64,000 nucleotides of DNA from assembly GCF_964212655.1 (NCBI RefSeq), contig NZ_OZ156465.1:3906001-3970000 (forward strand), given 5' to 3'. A program made the translations under genes and the position numbers. The notes beneath the pieces were generated by a model, which did no database searches, was not told where the DNA came from, and saw only the letters and a list, made by a program, of their open reading frames with translations. This DNA comes from Candidatus Thiodiazotropha sp. LNASS1 (GTDB taxonomy: Bacteria; Pseudomonadota; Gammaproteobacteria; Chromatiales; Chromatiaceae). Of the stretch, positions 45,302 to 54,341 are shown piece by piece. The first letter of the stretch is position 1, and every line of letters begins with the position of its first letter.

Positions 45302-47248
45302 ATGGCAACTCCTAGTGAAGAGATGAAAAAACAGATTACTTGGCGCCGTTTTGAAGACGGTGAAAACCAGTGGGATGACTGGGGTGATAAAATCTTCCTT
45401 GAAGACACCTCCTATAAGTGCCCTACCTATATCAATCGTACACCACCTTGCCAGGGCGGTTGCCCCTCCGGCCACGATATCCGCGGTTGGCTGGCAATCG
45501 TGCGTGAACAGGAAAAGCCTTCAGAAGGTCTGGAGTGGGAGCAGTATGCATTCGAGCGTGCTGTAGAGGCCAATCCCTTTCCTTCCATGATGGGCAGAGT
45601 ATGTCCGGCGCCTTGTCAGGATGGGTGTAACCGTAACGACGTTGAGGACTTCGTAGGTATCAACGCTGTTGAACAATACATCGGTGATACCGCTATCGAG
45701 AAGGGCTTCAAATTCACTCCGGGCGCTGATACCGGTAAGAAGGTGGCTGTAATCGGTGGTGGTCCCGCCGGTATGGCGGCTGCTTTTCAACTGCGTAAGA
45801 TGGGTCATGCTGTGACTGTCTTCGAGAAGGATCCCGAGCTTGGCGGTATGATGCGCTATGGTATTCCAAACTATCGTATCCCACGTGACAAACTGCAGGC
45901 GGAGATCCAACGTATCGTCGATATGGGCGTTGAGATCCGGGCCGGTGTCAAGGTCGGCTCCGATGTTCCTGTAGCCGATATTGAAAAAGAGCACGATGCA
46001 GTTCTCTGGGCTCTTGGGTGCCAGAATGGCCGCGACCTGCCGGTGGATGGTTGGGTCGGTACCCCCAATTGCGTATCCGGTGTGGCTTTCCTCAAGGCCT
46101 TCAATGAAGGCCGCATGAAAGTAACCGCTGAAAAAGTGGTCTGTATCGGTGGTGGTGACACCTCTATCGACGTGATCTCTGTGGCCAGACGCCTGGGTAC
46201 GAACAGTGCAGCCGGTAATCCTGAAGACGTCGTGCTCGATACCAGCATGAACCAGGACGATGCACTGGCCGAAGGGGCAGCGCCTGCCGACGCGACACTG
46301 ACATCCCTGTTCACCAAAGACAAGATGTTTGCTGCCCAGCACGAGATACACGATGCGCTGCACGAGGGTTGTGAGATCCTGGACGGTGTGATGCCGTTGG
46401 AAGTGATTGTCGGTGATGCTGGCCGCGCCACAGGACTCAAAGTGTGTGACTGTACCATGGATGGTATGACTCCGATTCCTACCGAGGGTACGGAGCGCAT
46501 ATTGGAGGCCGATCTCATCGTTTCAGCGATTGGTCAGAGTGCCGATATGGAAGGTCTAGAAGAGATGGCCAACGACAAAAACCTGATGGACGCTGACAAG
46601 TTTTATCAGGTTCCAGGTAGGGAAGGCCACTTCGTGGCCGGCGATATCATTCGTCCTCACCTGTTGACCACTGCCATCGGTCAGGCCTCTATCGCCTGCG
46701 ACAGTATCGATGCCTATTTGACCAAGAAAGAACTTGCCAAGCGTCCGAAGGTTGATGTGCACCATTTCGACCTCCTGGACAAGCTGAAAGAGGCCCACCT
46801 GGAACCTGAGGCCTTTGATAGCAGTGAAGGCGACATGCGCGGTACCAGCGATGCCAAGTATGCAGTGCATAATTATGAAGACCGTTCTCACCAGGAAGTG
46901 ATTCCGGCAGATGATCTGTTCCTCGGGCACTTCTCTTTCACACCGCGCCTACTGCGTTCCGAAGATGTGCCCACAGCAGATGAAGTACTGCATCATTTCA
47001 AGGAGCGCATGAACGGTCTGAATCAGGAGCAGGTACAGGAAGAAGCCAAACGTTGCATGAGCTGCGGCATGTGCTTCGAGTGCGACAACTGCATCGTGTT
47101 CTGCCCGCAAGACGCGGTCTTCCGGGTCAAGAAAGCGGAATCGACCACGGGTCGATATGTTGATACCGATTACAACAAGTGTATCGGTTGCCATGTTTGC
47201 ACCGACGTTTGTCCCACAGGATATATCCAGATGGGGTTAGGTGAATAG
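45302..47248 (+). CDS. dsrL: DsrL, NAD(P)H:acceptor oxidoreductase
   Basis: Iron-sulfur flavoprotein of 648 residues that interacts with DsrAB and takes electrons from sulfur oxidation to NAD(P)+. N-terminal Cys cluster CQGGCPSGHDIRGWL and CPAPCQDGCNR; FAD loop VAVIGGGPAGMAAAFQLRK; NAD(P) loop VVCIGGGDTSIDV; C-terminal ferredoxin domain CMSCGMCFECDNCIVFCP and CIGCHVCTDVCPTG. The C-terminal ferredoxin is the DsrL-1 type found in sulfur oxidisers. Confidence 0.96.
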   Translation: MATPSEEMKKQITWRRFEDGENQWDDWGDKIFLEDTSYKCPTYINRTPPCQGGCPSGHDIRGWLAIVREQEKPSEGLEWEQYAFERAVEANPFPSMMGRVCPAPCQDGCNRNDVEDFVGINAVEQYIGDTAIEKGFKFTPGADTGKKVAVIGGGPAGMAAAFQLRKMGHAVTVFEKDPELGGMMRYGIPNYRIPRDKLQAEIQRIVDMGVEIRAGVKVGSDVPVADIEKEHDAVLWALGCQNGRDLPVDGWVGTPNCVSGVAFLKAFNEGRMKVTAEKVVCIGGGDTSIDVISVARRLGTNSAAGNPEDVVLDTSMNQDDALAEGAAPADATLTSLFTKDKMFAAQHEIHDALHEGCEILDGVMPLEVIVGDAGRATGLKVCDCTMDGMTPIPTEGTERILEADLIVSAIGQSADMEGLEEMANDKNLMDADKFYQVPGREGHFVAGDIIRPHLLTTAIGQASIACDSIDAYLTKKELAKRPKVDVHHFDLLDKLKEAHLEPEAFDSSEGDMRGTSDAKYAVHNYEDRSHQEVIPADDLFLGHFSFTPRLLRSEDVPTADEVLHHFKERMNGLNQEQVQEEAKRCMSCGMCFECDNCIVFCPQDAVFRVKKAESTTGRYVDTDYNKCIGCHVCTDVCPTGYIQMGLGE

Positions 47249-47256
47249 GAGCTGAG

Positions 47257-47727
47257 ATGCGTAGTTCTCTCATCAGCAAAAGACTCCTCATCATACTGCT
47301 GGCTGGTCTGCTGTTACCCGCCATGCAGGCCATCGGTGAGAGTCGATATGTAACCAAAAATTCCAAGGCAGCCTCGTTGGATAGCTGTGTGGCGCCGACC
47401 GACGAGATACGTCGCAACCATATGGATTTTCTCCAACATAGCAGGGACGATACGGTTAGGGATGGAATGCGTGGTTTGAAATACAGTCTTTCCGAGTGCA
47501 TCGATTGCCACGCCTCAAGGGATTCCAGCGGCCAGGCTGTATCGGTCACCAGTGAAGGCGAATTTTGCCAGGCTTGTCACGGTTACGTTGCGGTGAGCCC
47601 CGCTTGTTTTCAGTGTCATCGTACGAAACCGATGGAGAGTGGAGGGGGAGATTCGCTTGGTTACCATTCGGATGAGCATACCCCTGTCTGGGATGTGCAA
47701 CAGCCTGCTGGCAGACAGAGAGACTGA
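47257..47727 (+). CDS. dsrJ: DsrJ, periplasmic trihaem cytochrome c
   Basis: 156 residues with a signal sequence or anchor (RLLIILLAGLLLPAMQA). Three CxxCH haem sites: CIDCH, CQACH and CFQCH. A conserved Cys before them, in SLDSCVAPTDEIRRNHM, matches the unusual axial ligand described for DsrJ. It is the periplasmic electron or sulfur end of DsrMKJOP. Starts 8 bp after dsrL. Confidence 0.95.
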   Translation: MRSSLISKRLLIILLAGLLLPAMQAIGESRYVTKNSKAASLDSCVAPTDEIRRNHMDFLQHSRDDTVRDGMRGLKYSLSECIDCHASRDSSGQAVSVTSEGEFCQACHGYVAVSPACFQCHRTKPMESGGGDSLGYHSDEHTPVWDVQQPAGRQRD

Positions 47728-47729
47728 TC

Positions 47730-48482
47730 ATGAGCAATAAGAGTGACCAGCCGAGTGTAGACCGCCGCCAGTTTATCGGCGGAACCGTAGCAGCTGCCGG
47801 GGCGTTGACCCTGGCGCCTGGCGTCATTTTGCACGCTGCAGGTGAAACAGATGATGCACCTTCGGGGGCGTCCGGCAAACACCGCTGGGGCATGCTGATC
47901 GATGCCAATAAGTGTGCCGAGGGTTGCAGTGCCTGTGTTGAGGCCTGTAACAACGAACATGGCCTGACCGGGTATGACAGGCCAGCGACTGACGCGGTCT
48001 GGATCCGTCCGGTCAAACTGAAGGACAAGCAAACCGGCCATGTTAATCGCATGGTTATGATGTGCCAACATTGTGAACACCCTCCATGTGTCGATGTCTG
48101 TCCCACCAATGCATCATTCAAACGAATTGATGGTGTCGTGCTTGTCGATCGCCACCGTTGTATCGGTTGTCGCTACTGTATGATGGCGTGTCCCTATAAG
48201 GCACGCTCCTTCGTGCATGAGGCACTGACTGATCAATCGGTGAATGCGCCCCGTGGCAAGGGGTGTGTCGAGTCCTGCACCCTTTGTGTACACAGGATTG
48301 ATGCCGGTGTTATGCAGACGGCCTGTCAGGAGGCATGCGACAAGGAGGGTCATTCAGCGATTTTATTTGGTGATTTGAAGGATCCCAACAGCGAAATCAG
48401 TCGGGTTCTCAAATCTCGCAACTCAGTACAGATCCGGGCCGACCTCGAGTTGAATACCGGTGTTCGTTACCTCAACCTGTGA
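47730..48482 (+). CDS. dsrO: DsrO, periplasmic ferredoxin subunit of DsrMKJOP
   Basis: 250 residues with a Tat signal (DRRQFIGGTVAAAGALTLAP). Four 4Fe-4S cluster motifs: CAEGCSACVEACNN, CQHCEHPPCVDVCP, CIGCRYCMMACPYKA, and CTLCVHRI with the distal CQEAC. It passes electrons between DsrJ and DsrP. It is 2 bp after dsrJ. Confidence 0.96.
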   Translation: MSNKSDQPSVDRRQFIGGTVAAAGALTLAPGVILHAAGETDDAPSGASGKHRWGMLIDANKCAEGCSACVEACNNEHGLTGYDRPATDAVWIRPVKLKDKQTGHVNRMVMMCQHCEHPPCVDVCPTNASFKRIDGVVLVDRHRCIGCRYCMMACPYKARSFVHEALTDQSVNAPRGKGCVESCTLCVHRIDAGVMQTACQEACDKEGHSAILFGDLKDPNSEISRVLKSRNSVQIRADLELNTGVRYLNL

Positions 48483-48504
48483 TCTGTAGGGAGCTTGGAA
48501 TCAT

Positions 48505-49692
48505 ATGAGTAAGATGTACTACCGCGAGCTCTACTGCGGCTCACCTATCCGCTTCTGGATGGGCTTGGCACTGCTCGGTGCATTTATCGCCGTGGGTCTG
48601 GGCGCTGCCTATTTCATGGAGCATCAGGGCCACTGGGTCACCGGCATGTCCAATCAGATCGTGTGGGGCCTGCCACACGTCTTCGCCATCTTTCTGATCG
48701 TGGCCGCATCGGGTGCATTGAACGTCGCCTCCATCGGCTCTGTTTTCGGCGGTCCACTGTACAAACCGTTGGGTCGTTTTTCCGGCCTTTTGGCGATCGG
48801 GCTGCTGGTAGGTGGCTTGATGGTGCTGGTTCTCGATCTTGGCAGGCCCGACCGCTTGATCGTTGCCATGACGGAGTATAATTTCAAGTCGATATTTGCG
48901 TGGAACGTTATCCTCTATAGCGGATTCATTGCCATAGTCGCTGTCTACCTCTGGGCAATGATTGATCGCGGCATGGAGAGATTTAAGCGTCCGTTGGGCT
49001 TTGCAGCCTTCTTCTGGCGCATTGCGCTCACCACAGGTACCGGGTCCATTTTCGGCTTTCTGGTGGCTCGCGAGGCATACGATGCGGCTATCATGGCGCC
49101 AATGTTCGTCATCATGTCGTTCAGTTACGGCTTGGCTTTCTTCATTATTACCCTTATCGCCGCCTATATGTGGGGCGACAGAGAACTTGGCGATCTGCGC
49201 CTGACCCGGCTTAAGAACCTGCTCGGTGTATTTGTCGGCGCAGTGCTCTATTTCGTGTTGGCCTATAATCTGACGAATCTCTATGCAACCCAGCATCATG
49301 GTATCGAGCGCTTCATCCTGTTGGATGGAGGTATCTATACAGTGATGTTTTGGATTGGCCAGATACTCATAGGCAGCATTATTCCGCTTTTTCTGATCTA
49401 TTCGCCTGCCTTTGAAAAGTCCCGCTGGGCAATCGCGGCGGCCTCGGTTGCCGTGCTCATCGGAGGATTCTTTCAGATCTATATCATCGTCATAGGGGGA
49501 CAGGCTTACCCAATGAACATGTTTCCAGGCAAAGAGGTAATCGAATCCGGCTTCTTCGATGGTCAGGTAGCAAACTATGTCCCCACATTTCCCGAGGCCG
49601 CTCTGGGTGTCGCAGGTATTGCCGTAGCACTGGCTTTAGTGGCGATTGGCGCGCGGATTATCAAGGTATTCCCAGAAACCCTCGAAGACTGA
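48505..49692 (+). CDS. dsrP: DsrP, NrfD-type membrane subunit of DsrMKJOP
   Basis: Integral membrane quinone-reactive subunit of 395 residues with about 10 TM segments, e.g. WMGLALLGAFIAVGLGAAYF and LLAIGLLVGGLMVLVLDLG. The LGRPDR segment after TM3 is typical of the NrfD/PsrC family. It is the last gene before a strong terminator-like hairpin. Confidence 0.95.
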   Translation: MSKMYYRELYCGSPIRFWMGLALLGAFIAVGLGAAYFMEHQGHWVTGMSNQIVWGLPHVFAIFLIVAASGALNVASIGSVFGGPLYKPLGRFSGLLAIGLLVGGLMVLVLDLGRPDRLIVAMTEYNFKSIFAWNVILYSGFIAIVAVYLWAMIDRGMERFKRPLGFAAFFWRIALTTGTGSIFGFLVAREAYDAAIMAPMFVIMSFSYGLAFFIITLIAAYMWGDRELGDLRLTRLKNLLGVFVGAVLYFVLAYNLTNLYATQHHGIERFILLDGGIYTVMFWIGQILIGSIIPLFLIYSPAFEKSRWAIAAASVAVLIGGFFQIYIIVIGGQAYPMNMFPGKEVIESGFFDGQVANYVPTFPEAALGVAGIAVALALVAIGARIIKVFPETLED

Positions 49693-49716
49693 CCCTTCAG
49701 ACCGGATTACTGCTGA

Positions 49717-49750
49717 AAATCCATCACCGCTTGCCGGTGGTGGATTTTTT
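49717..49750 (+). terminator. Rho-independent terminator between dsrP and dsrN
   Basis: AATCCATCACCG and CGGTGGTGGATT form a stem of about 12 bp (one G-T pair), with a 4-base loop, followed by TTTTTAT. It should end most dsrA-P transcripts. Confidence 0.8.
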
Positions 49751-49834
49751 ATCTACGAGGTAGGATGGGCTCCTGTAAAGGGTATACCAACCCGCCCCTG
49801 TTGAGTGTGATTGATCCTCTATCGATGGTTTCCC

Positions 49835-51226
49835 GTGTCAGCGATATACCTATCAGCCGCCCATAAATCCTCCGGCAAGACAACTCTGGCCATCGGTATT
49901 GTCAGAGTTTTGATCAAACGAGGAATCGTACTACAACCATTCAAGAAAGGACCTGACTATATCGATCCTTTGTGGCTCTCCGCCGCCGCAGGCAGGGATT
50001 GCTATAATCTTGATTTTTACACACAGACCAGAGACGAGATTCTACATAACTACGCCAACTATATGAGTGGCAGAGAGATGGCCCTTATCGAAGGTAATAA
50101 GGGGCTTTTTGATGGTGTAGATATCGAAGGCTCCAACAGCAACGCAGCGATGGCAGCCTTTTTAAACACGCCGGTGATACTGGTCATCAACTGCCGTGGC
50201 ATGACTCGAGGCATCGCCCCGTTATTATTGGGTTATCAGGCATTTGACCGGAACATAGAATTGGCAGGTGTGATTCTTAATCAGGTTGGGGGGAGCAGGC
50301 ATCAATCAAAGCTGATACAGGTCGTCGAACACTACACGGATATTCCGGTGTTGGGCGCTATACAGGCAGACAGCCGGCTGCAGATCGATGAGCGACACCT
50401 GGGATTGATTCCAAGCAATGAGAGTGAGACATCAGAGCAGATTATCCAACTGCTGGCAGAAACCGTTGAGCAGCATGTCGATATTGAAAAAGTGATTGAA
50501 ATTGCGGCGAAATCCTCGATGCCCCCCATCAATACCACACGAACTTCGTCCTATTCACTGCCAAGAAATCCACTTAGAATCGCTATTGCACGTGACAAGG
50601 CGTTTGGTTTCTATTATCCGGATGATCTGGACAAGTTTCGTGCACTGGGTGTGGAGTTGATAGAAATCGACACCTTGAATGATAAGGAACTACCTGAAAT
50701 CGATGGACTTTTCTTAGGTGGAGGCTTTCCGGAAATGGCCATGGAAGCACTCGAGGCGAACCGCCCGATGCGGGATGCGATTACGGAGTATGTGGAGCAG
50801 GGTGGACCGGTGTATGCGGAGTGCGGTGGTTTGATCTATCTGACCCGAAGCCTTACCTGGGGCGCCAAAAAATGTAGAATGGTTGGCGTGATACCGGCTG
50901 ATACCCGGATGTACGAAAAACCACAGGGTAGGGGTTACGTGCGTTTGCTCGATACCGGCAGGGGTCCTTGGCCCCAGCTGGCGGAGGATGAATCGAATCG
51001 GCAGATCCACGCGCACGAGTTCCACTATTCATCGCTGGAGTCATTTGAATGTGATGAAAATGATTTTATGTATCGGGTGGAGCGTGGCGCTGGAATCAAC
51101 GGTGAGTCTGACGGTTATATCTACAAAAACCTGCTGGCGAGCTATACGCATATGAGGAATGTGGGCGGAAACAATTGGGTTCAGCGATTTGTGGCGCATG
51201 TGGATGCGTTTAAAAACAAGGGATAA
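49835..51226 (+). CDS. dsrN: DsrN, cobyrinate a,c-diamide synthase-like (sirohaem amidase)
   Basis: 463 residues. DsrN amidates sirohaem for DsrAB in sulfur oxidisers. The ATP loop is LSAAHKSSGKTTLAIG near the N-terminus; FKKGPDYIDPLWLS and YNLDFYTQ are CobB/CbiA family motifs. The C-terminal class I-like amidotransferase has the nucleophile Cys in YAECGGLIYL. I chose the GTG at 49835 (SAIYLSAAHKSSGKTT); a TTG at 49811 is in frame upstream. Confidence 0.93.
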   Translation: MSAIYLSAAHKSSGKTTLAIGIVRVLIKRGIVLQPFKKGPDYIDPLWLSAAAGRDCYNLDFYTQTRDEILHNYANYMSGREMALIEGNKGLFDGVDIEGSNSNAAMAAFLNTPVILVINCRGMTRGIAPLLLGYQAFDRNIELAGVILNQVGGSRHQSKLIQVVEHYTDIPVLGAIQADSRLQIDERHLGLIPSNESETSEQIIQLLAETVEQHVDIEKVIEIAAKSSMPPINTTRTSSYSLPRNPLRIAIARDKAFGFYYPDDLDKFRALGVELIEIDTLNDKELPEIDGLFLGGGFPEMAMEALEANRPMRDAITEYVEQGGPVYAECGGLIYLTRSLTWGAKKCRMVGVIPADTRMYEKPQGRGYVRLLDTGRGPWPQLAEDESNRQIHAHEFHYSSLESFECDENDFMYRVERGAGINGESDGYIYKNLLASYTHMRNVGGNNWVQRFVAHVDAFKNKG

Positions 51227-51260
51227 ACTACTGTAACTGCAAAATTCAAACAGGTGACAG

Positions 51261-51581
51261 ATGTTTAAGATAACACCTCGGGCAGCGCAACAGATACAAC
51301 AGGCGGCAAAGATGGGCGGCACCGAAGGTATGGCCCTGCGTTTCGCCGCACAGAAGAAAGAGGATGGCTCATTTGACTATCTGATGGGATTCGACGATGC
51401 CAAGGATGACGATATTCAGTTCGATTCCGAAGGGGTCAGTGTGATTATGGAACCTGAGTATTTCTCCCTGCTCGATGAGACAACCATGGATTTCGCTGAA
51501 TTGGACGATGGAGAGAGCCAATTCATTTTCATCAATCCTAAAGACAGCAACTACACGCCTCCGAAAGAACCTGTTCAATAG
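51261..51581 (+). CDS. dsrR: DsrR, A-type (IscA-like) protein without cluster cysteines
   Basis: 106 residues: MFKITPRAAQQIQQAAK is the IscA-like opening. The three Cys that hold the iron-sulfur cluster in IscA are absent, as known for DsrR, which was linked to post-transcriptional control of dsr in A. vinosum. It follows dsrN by 34 bp. Confidence 0.93.
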   Translation: MFKITPRAAQQIQQAAKMGGTEGMALRFAAQKKEDGSFDYLMGFDDAKDDDIQFDSEGVSVIMEPEYFSLLDETTMDFAELDDGESQFIFINPKDSNYTPPKEPVQ

Positions 51582-51658
51582 AACAGACTGCCTAAACATG
51601 ATTATGCGTGGAATGAAATTCCCGTTGGCTTCGAAAGAAACAGGAATTGTTGTCTGAA

Positions 51659-52765
51659 ATGGAGCTGACGAGTGAGGATTCACTACGCCTGAATGTGTTG
51701 CTGGCAAACAAGCCGCAAGCGATACGCATTGACGAATCCTCCATGACCCTGTTTGGATTGTCTGAAAGAGGTGAATCCAGAATAATCCTCAATCCCAATT
51801 GCCGTGACGACCTCTATCTACGCAAGGTGCGTGAGCTGCTATCCGGCCATGTGCAGGGCTCTCCCGGCGGTTACCCCGTCTATCTCAAGCGCTGGAGCCG
51901 CATGGGTCAGACCCGTGACGATAATCTCGAGCAATTGCTGCTGCTAGGAGAGCCTGAAGCAGTGGTGGCCTTTACCTGCGCCAAGGGCATAACCGACGAG
52001 TTGGCCAGACGCGCCTGGTGGATCAGCCAGGATCCTGACAATGCGCGTCGAATGCTGGATAACCCACAGATCGTGGACGGCAGTATGGGACCGGAATTGG
52101 CCCGGTTTCTGCTCGACTATCTCCCCTTTGAAACTGAATCGATGGTGATCATTGAGAGCTTACGATTGATATTGCAGCCCGGTTTGATCAGTGAACAGGA
52201 GAAGGTCAGTCTGTGGAAGCGCTGTCAACGCAAACCGACTTACTATCTTGGTTTTCTCGCGGCATTGCCGGACGATCTGCCGGTGGAGTCGGTGCCAGGG
52301 TCTATGACTGATCATGAGAAGGCCGCGCTGCTTCCATTGTCGGAACAGGGCAATCCCTTTGCCGCACAGCTGTTACGGATCCACACATCACCCGGCCAGG
52401 GTTTTATTTCCACCGTGCTGAAAGTCATCGAGAAACCGGCCAATCAGGATGTTGTGGCGACACTGCTCGATGTTGTTCGTGAATATCTGCAATCGCTTCG
52501 GCCAACAGGTGATCCCGATCTGACCCTGGAAGAGCTTGAAGCTGAAGCGGATGGATTGTGTAGTGATGCATTTGTTGCCTGCCGCGACGCTGTCAGCCGG
52601 CGGGAGACAGAAATACGCAGCCTCTATCTATTGTCCGGTCTTGGCTATGGGATCGTCAGACCGGTATTGTCTAATACCGATGCGATTGGCTCACTGATGC
52701 GGAAAAAATTGGCACCAGTATCTGAACGGTTGAAGCAACTTTTGCAGCGATTTCAGGGTGGTTAA
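51659..52765 (+). CDS. dsrS: DsrS, conserved cytoplasmic protein of the dsr operon
   Basis: Soluble protein of 368 residues, last in the operon, function unknown but linked to control of dsr expression. No TM or cofactor motif visible; WWISQDPDNARRMLDNPQIV and the helical repeats that follow are distinctive. The start is uncertain: ATG at 51659, or TTG codons at 51647/51650 closer to the AGGA ribosome-binding site. Its TAA stop overlaps that of the convergent gene. Confidence 0.88.
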   Translation: MELTSEDSLRLNVLLANKPQAIRIDESSMTLFGLSERGESRIILNPNCRDDLYLRKVRELLSGHVQGSPGGYPVYLKRWSRMGQTRDDNLEQLLLLGEPEAVVAFTCAKGITDELARRAWWISQDPDNARRMLDNPQIVDGSMGPELARFLLDYLPFETESMVIIESLRLILQPGLISEQEKVSLWKRCQRKPTYYLGFLAALPDDLPVESVPGSMTDHEKAALLPLSEQGNPFAAQLLRIHTSPGQGFISTVLKVIEKPANQDVVATLLDVVREYLQSLRPTGDPDLTLEELEAEADGLCSDAFVACRDAVSRRETEIRSLYLLSGLGYGIVRPVLSNTDAIGSLMRKKLAPVSERLKQLLQRFQGG

Positions 52766-53217
52766 CGGCGATTACCACGCTGCCTGCCTTTATAGGCGGA
52801 TACCTGCTGAATGAGGGTTTGGTACGGCAGATTCTCCAACCGCCCATAGAGTGTCGTAGCTTTGTTGATCAATTCAAAGATATCGTCGATAAGTTCAGGT
52901 ATTGGGTGTTCCGGATGTATTGCGGTGAAGAGACCCCGCAATCCTCCCACCTGAAGCCGCATCGCCTTGCCATGCGAAAGAACTGCCTTGTCATCGTTTG
53001 ATTTCAGGGCAAACCTGGCCTGATGACGGAGTGTTTCCAGTAGTTCCTGGCACTGTTGCAATGCTTCATCTGAAACGCAATGAACACCCTCACGTTCAGC
53101 GATACAGAGTTTTTTAGATTGTGAACAGGAGCAATGGCGAGACAGGATACTTTTTTCATAAGCACAGATGCGCTCATTCATCTCTCGATATGTTCGACGG
53201 AAAGCATCCTGGTCCAT
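52762..53217 (-). CDS. Conserved hypothetical protein with Cys-rich N-terminus
   Basis: 151 residues. The N-terminal region HCSCSQSKKLCIAEREGVHC has four Cys and two His in 20 residues, a likely metal or cluster site. The rest is helical (LLETLRHQARFAL, PELIDDIFELINKA). No named family recognised. Its stop overlaps the dsrS stop on the other strand (TTAA), with no terminator between. The start is 3 bp from a CTAGGCCCTAG footprint. Confidence 0.7.
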   Translation of the reverse strand: MDQDAFRRTYREMNERICAYEKSILSRHCSCSQSKKLCIAEREGVHCVSDEALQQCQELLETLRHQARFALKSNDDKAVLSHGKAMRLQVGGLRGLFTAIHPEHPIPELIDDIFELINKATTLYGRLENLPYQTLIQQVSAYKGRQRGNRR

Positions 53218-53219
53218 TG

Positions 53220-53230
53220 CTAGGCCCTAG
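53220..53230. repeat. Short CTAGGCCCTAG footprint
   Basis: Inverse of the 11-mer at 6790-6800. It sits in a 13-bp gap between two minus-strand genes and may be a remnant of a CTAG-bounded element. Confidence 0.4.
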
Positions 53231-53641
53231 TTAATTGGATTTTCCGGTGAATCGGTGAATCATACGCCGCTGCTTCTTGTTGGGTTTGCCATAATCCGTT
53301 CTGGGCGACATTGAACGTTCGAGCCGCTGTACCTCTGTTATCTTTTCCCTGCGCTCGATACTTTCCGCCGTTTCATCATAGAAACAGCGCGCCTCTGCTG
53401 CCGGTCTTCTTTTTGTCGCTAACACCCGCACCGTTATATCCCACTCCAAGGCGCCTTTGTGGATTCGAAGATGCGAACCCGCTTTGATCTCCTTACCGGG
53501 TTTGGTCCGCTGGCCATTGAGATGCACTTTACCGCCGATAATCGCTTCACAGGCGATCTGGCGGGTCTTGAAAAAGCGTGCAGCCCATAACCACTTATCC
53601 AGGCGGACTTTTTGGGGTGCTTGATCAAGGAATTGATTCAT
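53231..53641 (-). CDS. hslR: Hsp15, heat-shock ribosome-associated S4 RNA-binding protein
   Basis: 136 residues. The S4 domain is KVRLDKWLWAARFFKTRQIA then CEAIIGGKVHLNGQRTKPGK. The basic C-terminal tail (KPNKKQRRMIHRFTGKSN) is typical. Hsp15 rescues stalled 50S subunits carrying nascent chains. It overlaps grxC by 4 bp. Confidence 0.92.
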   Translation of the reverse strand: MNQFLDQAPQKVRLDKWLWAARFFKTRQIACEAIIGGKVHLNGQRTKPGKEIKAGSHLRIHKGALEWDITVRVLATKRRPAAEARCFYDETAESIERREKITEVQRLERSMSPRTDYGKPNKKQRRMIHRFTGKSN

Positions 53642-53901
53642 TCCTCTGATCTACCCAGTAAGAGATCGAGTTGACCCGATATTTCCAGCGAGGCGAGGTC
53701 ATCGTAGCCACCAACATGATAGTCATCAATGAAAATCTGCGGAACAGTGTGCCTGTTGCTGCGGCGCAACATTTCCTGCATCACATCATGATTGTGTTCG
53801 ATGCGAATTTCCTCATATGCGACACCTTTATTTTCCAACAGATGCTTGGCCCGAACACAATAGGGGCAGATGGCGGTTGAATACATGACGACATTTGGCA
53901 T
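53638..53901 (-). CDS. grxC: Glutaredoxin 3
   Basis: Thiol-disulfide oxidoreductase of 87 residues with active site CPYC (AICPYCVRAKHLL) and the TVPQIFIDDYHVGGYDDL glutathione-binding segment. It is coupled to hslR by a 4-bp overlap. Confidence 0.95.
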   Translation of the reverse strand: MPNVVMYSTAICPYCVRAKHLLENKGVAYEEIRIEHNHDVMQEMLRRSNRHTVPQIFIDDYHVGGYDDLASLEISGQLDLLLGRSEE

Positions 53902-54341
53902 AAAACCCTATTCCTCGGCACCAGATTGCAAGTATATTATACCTAACTATTTGTAAAAAAAGGAAAATAAAAAAATATTATCCATCCTGTCTATCCTATC
54001 AGCAGAAGAAAACAAGTTCTACGACAGGGACAAACGAATGGTGTTTATATTACTTTAATCATATAGATTAGCAGATCAGTATAGTGGTAATAGCGGGTAT
54101 CTCCATCCATTATTTGATCTGTTTGGCTGTCGCATTCGCGAGTGGCAATGAGTTTGATTATCCATACATAATGGTTTGTGGCGCCGGAATCACTGGGACT
54201 CACTCAGCCGCTGAATATCAGCCAATAACTCAGCGTTTATCGTCCCGGACTATTATAGGAAAATGAATGGATTCAGACCTGAGTTACTGAACCGACTCTC
54301 TGTTCCCGGCCTGCAGATCTCAGAATAGGTGATACCAACCG
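53902..54341. other. Divergent intergenic region between grxC and pepN
   Basis: About 440 bp, AT-rich near grxC. I see no supported ORF, operator or RNA gene. Confidence 0.5.

Noticed and set aside
44380-45408. Long open frame antisense to dsrK (342 codons)
   Set aside because: It is a mirror of the dsrK coding sequence with no ribosome-binding site and His/Leu-rich shadow composition.
45521-46363. Long open frame antisense to dsrL (280 codons)
   Set aside because: Shadow of dsrL; no family motif and no promoter or ribosome-binding site.
48541-49299. Open frame antisense to dsrP (252 codons)
   Set aside because: Charged His/Gln-rich sequence typical of the reverse of TM segments.
54084-54266. 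60-codon ORF between grxC and pepN
   Set aside because: No ribosome-binding site, no recognisable domain, and composition like non-coding sequence.
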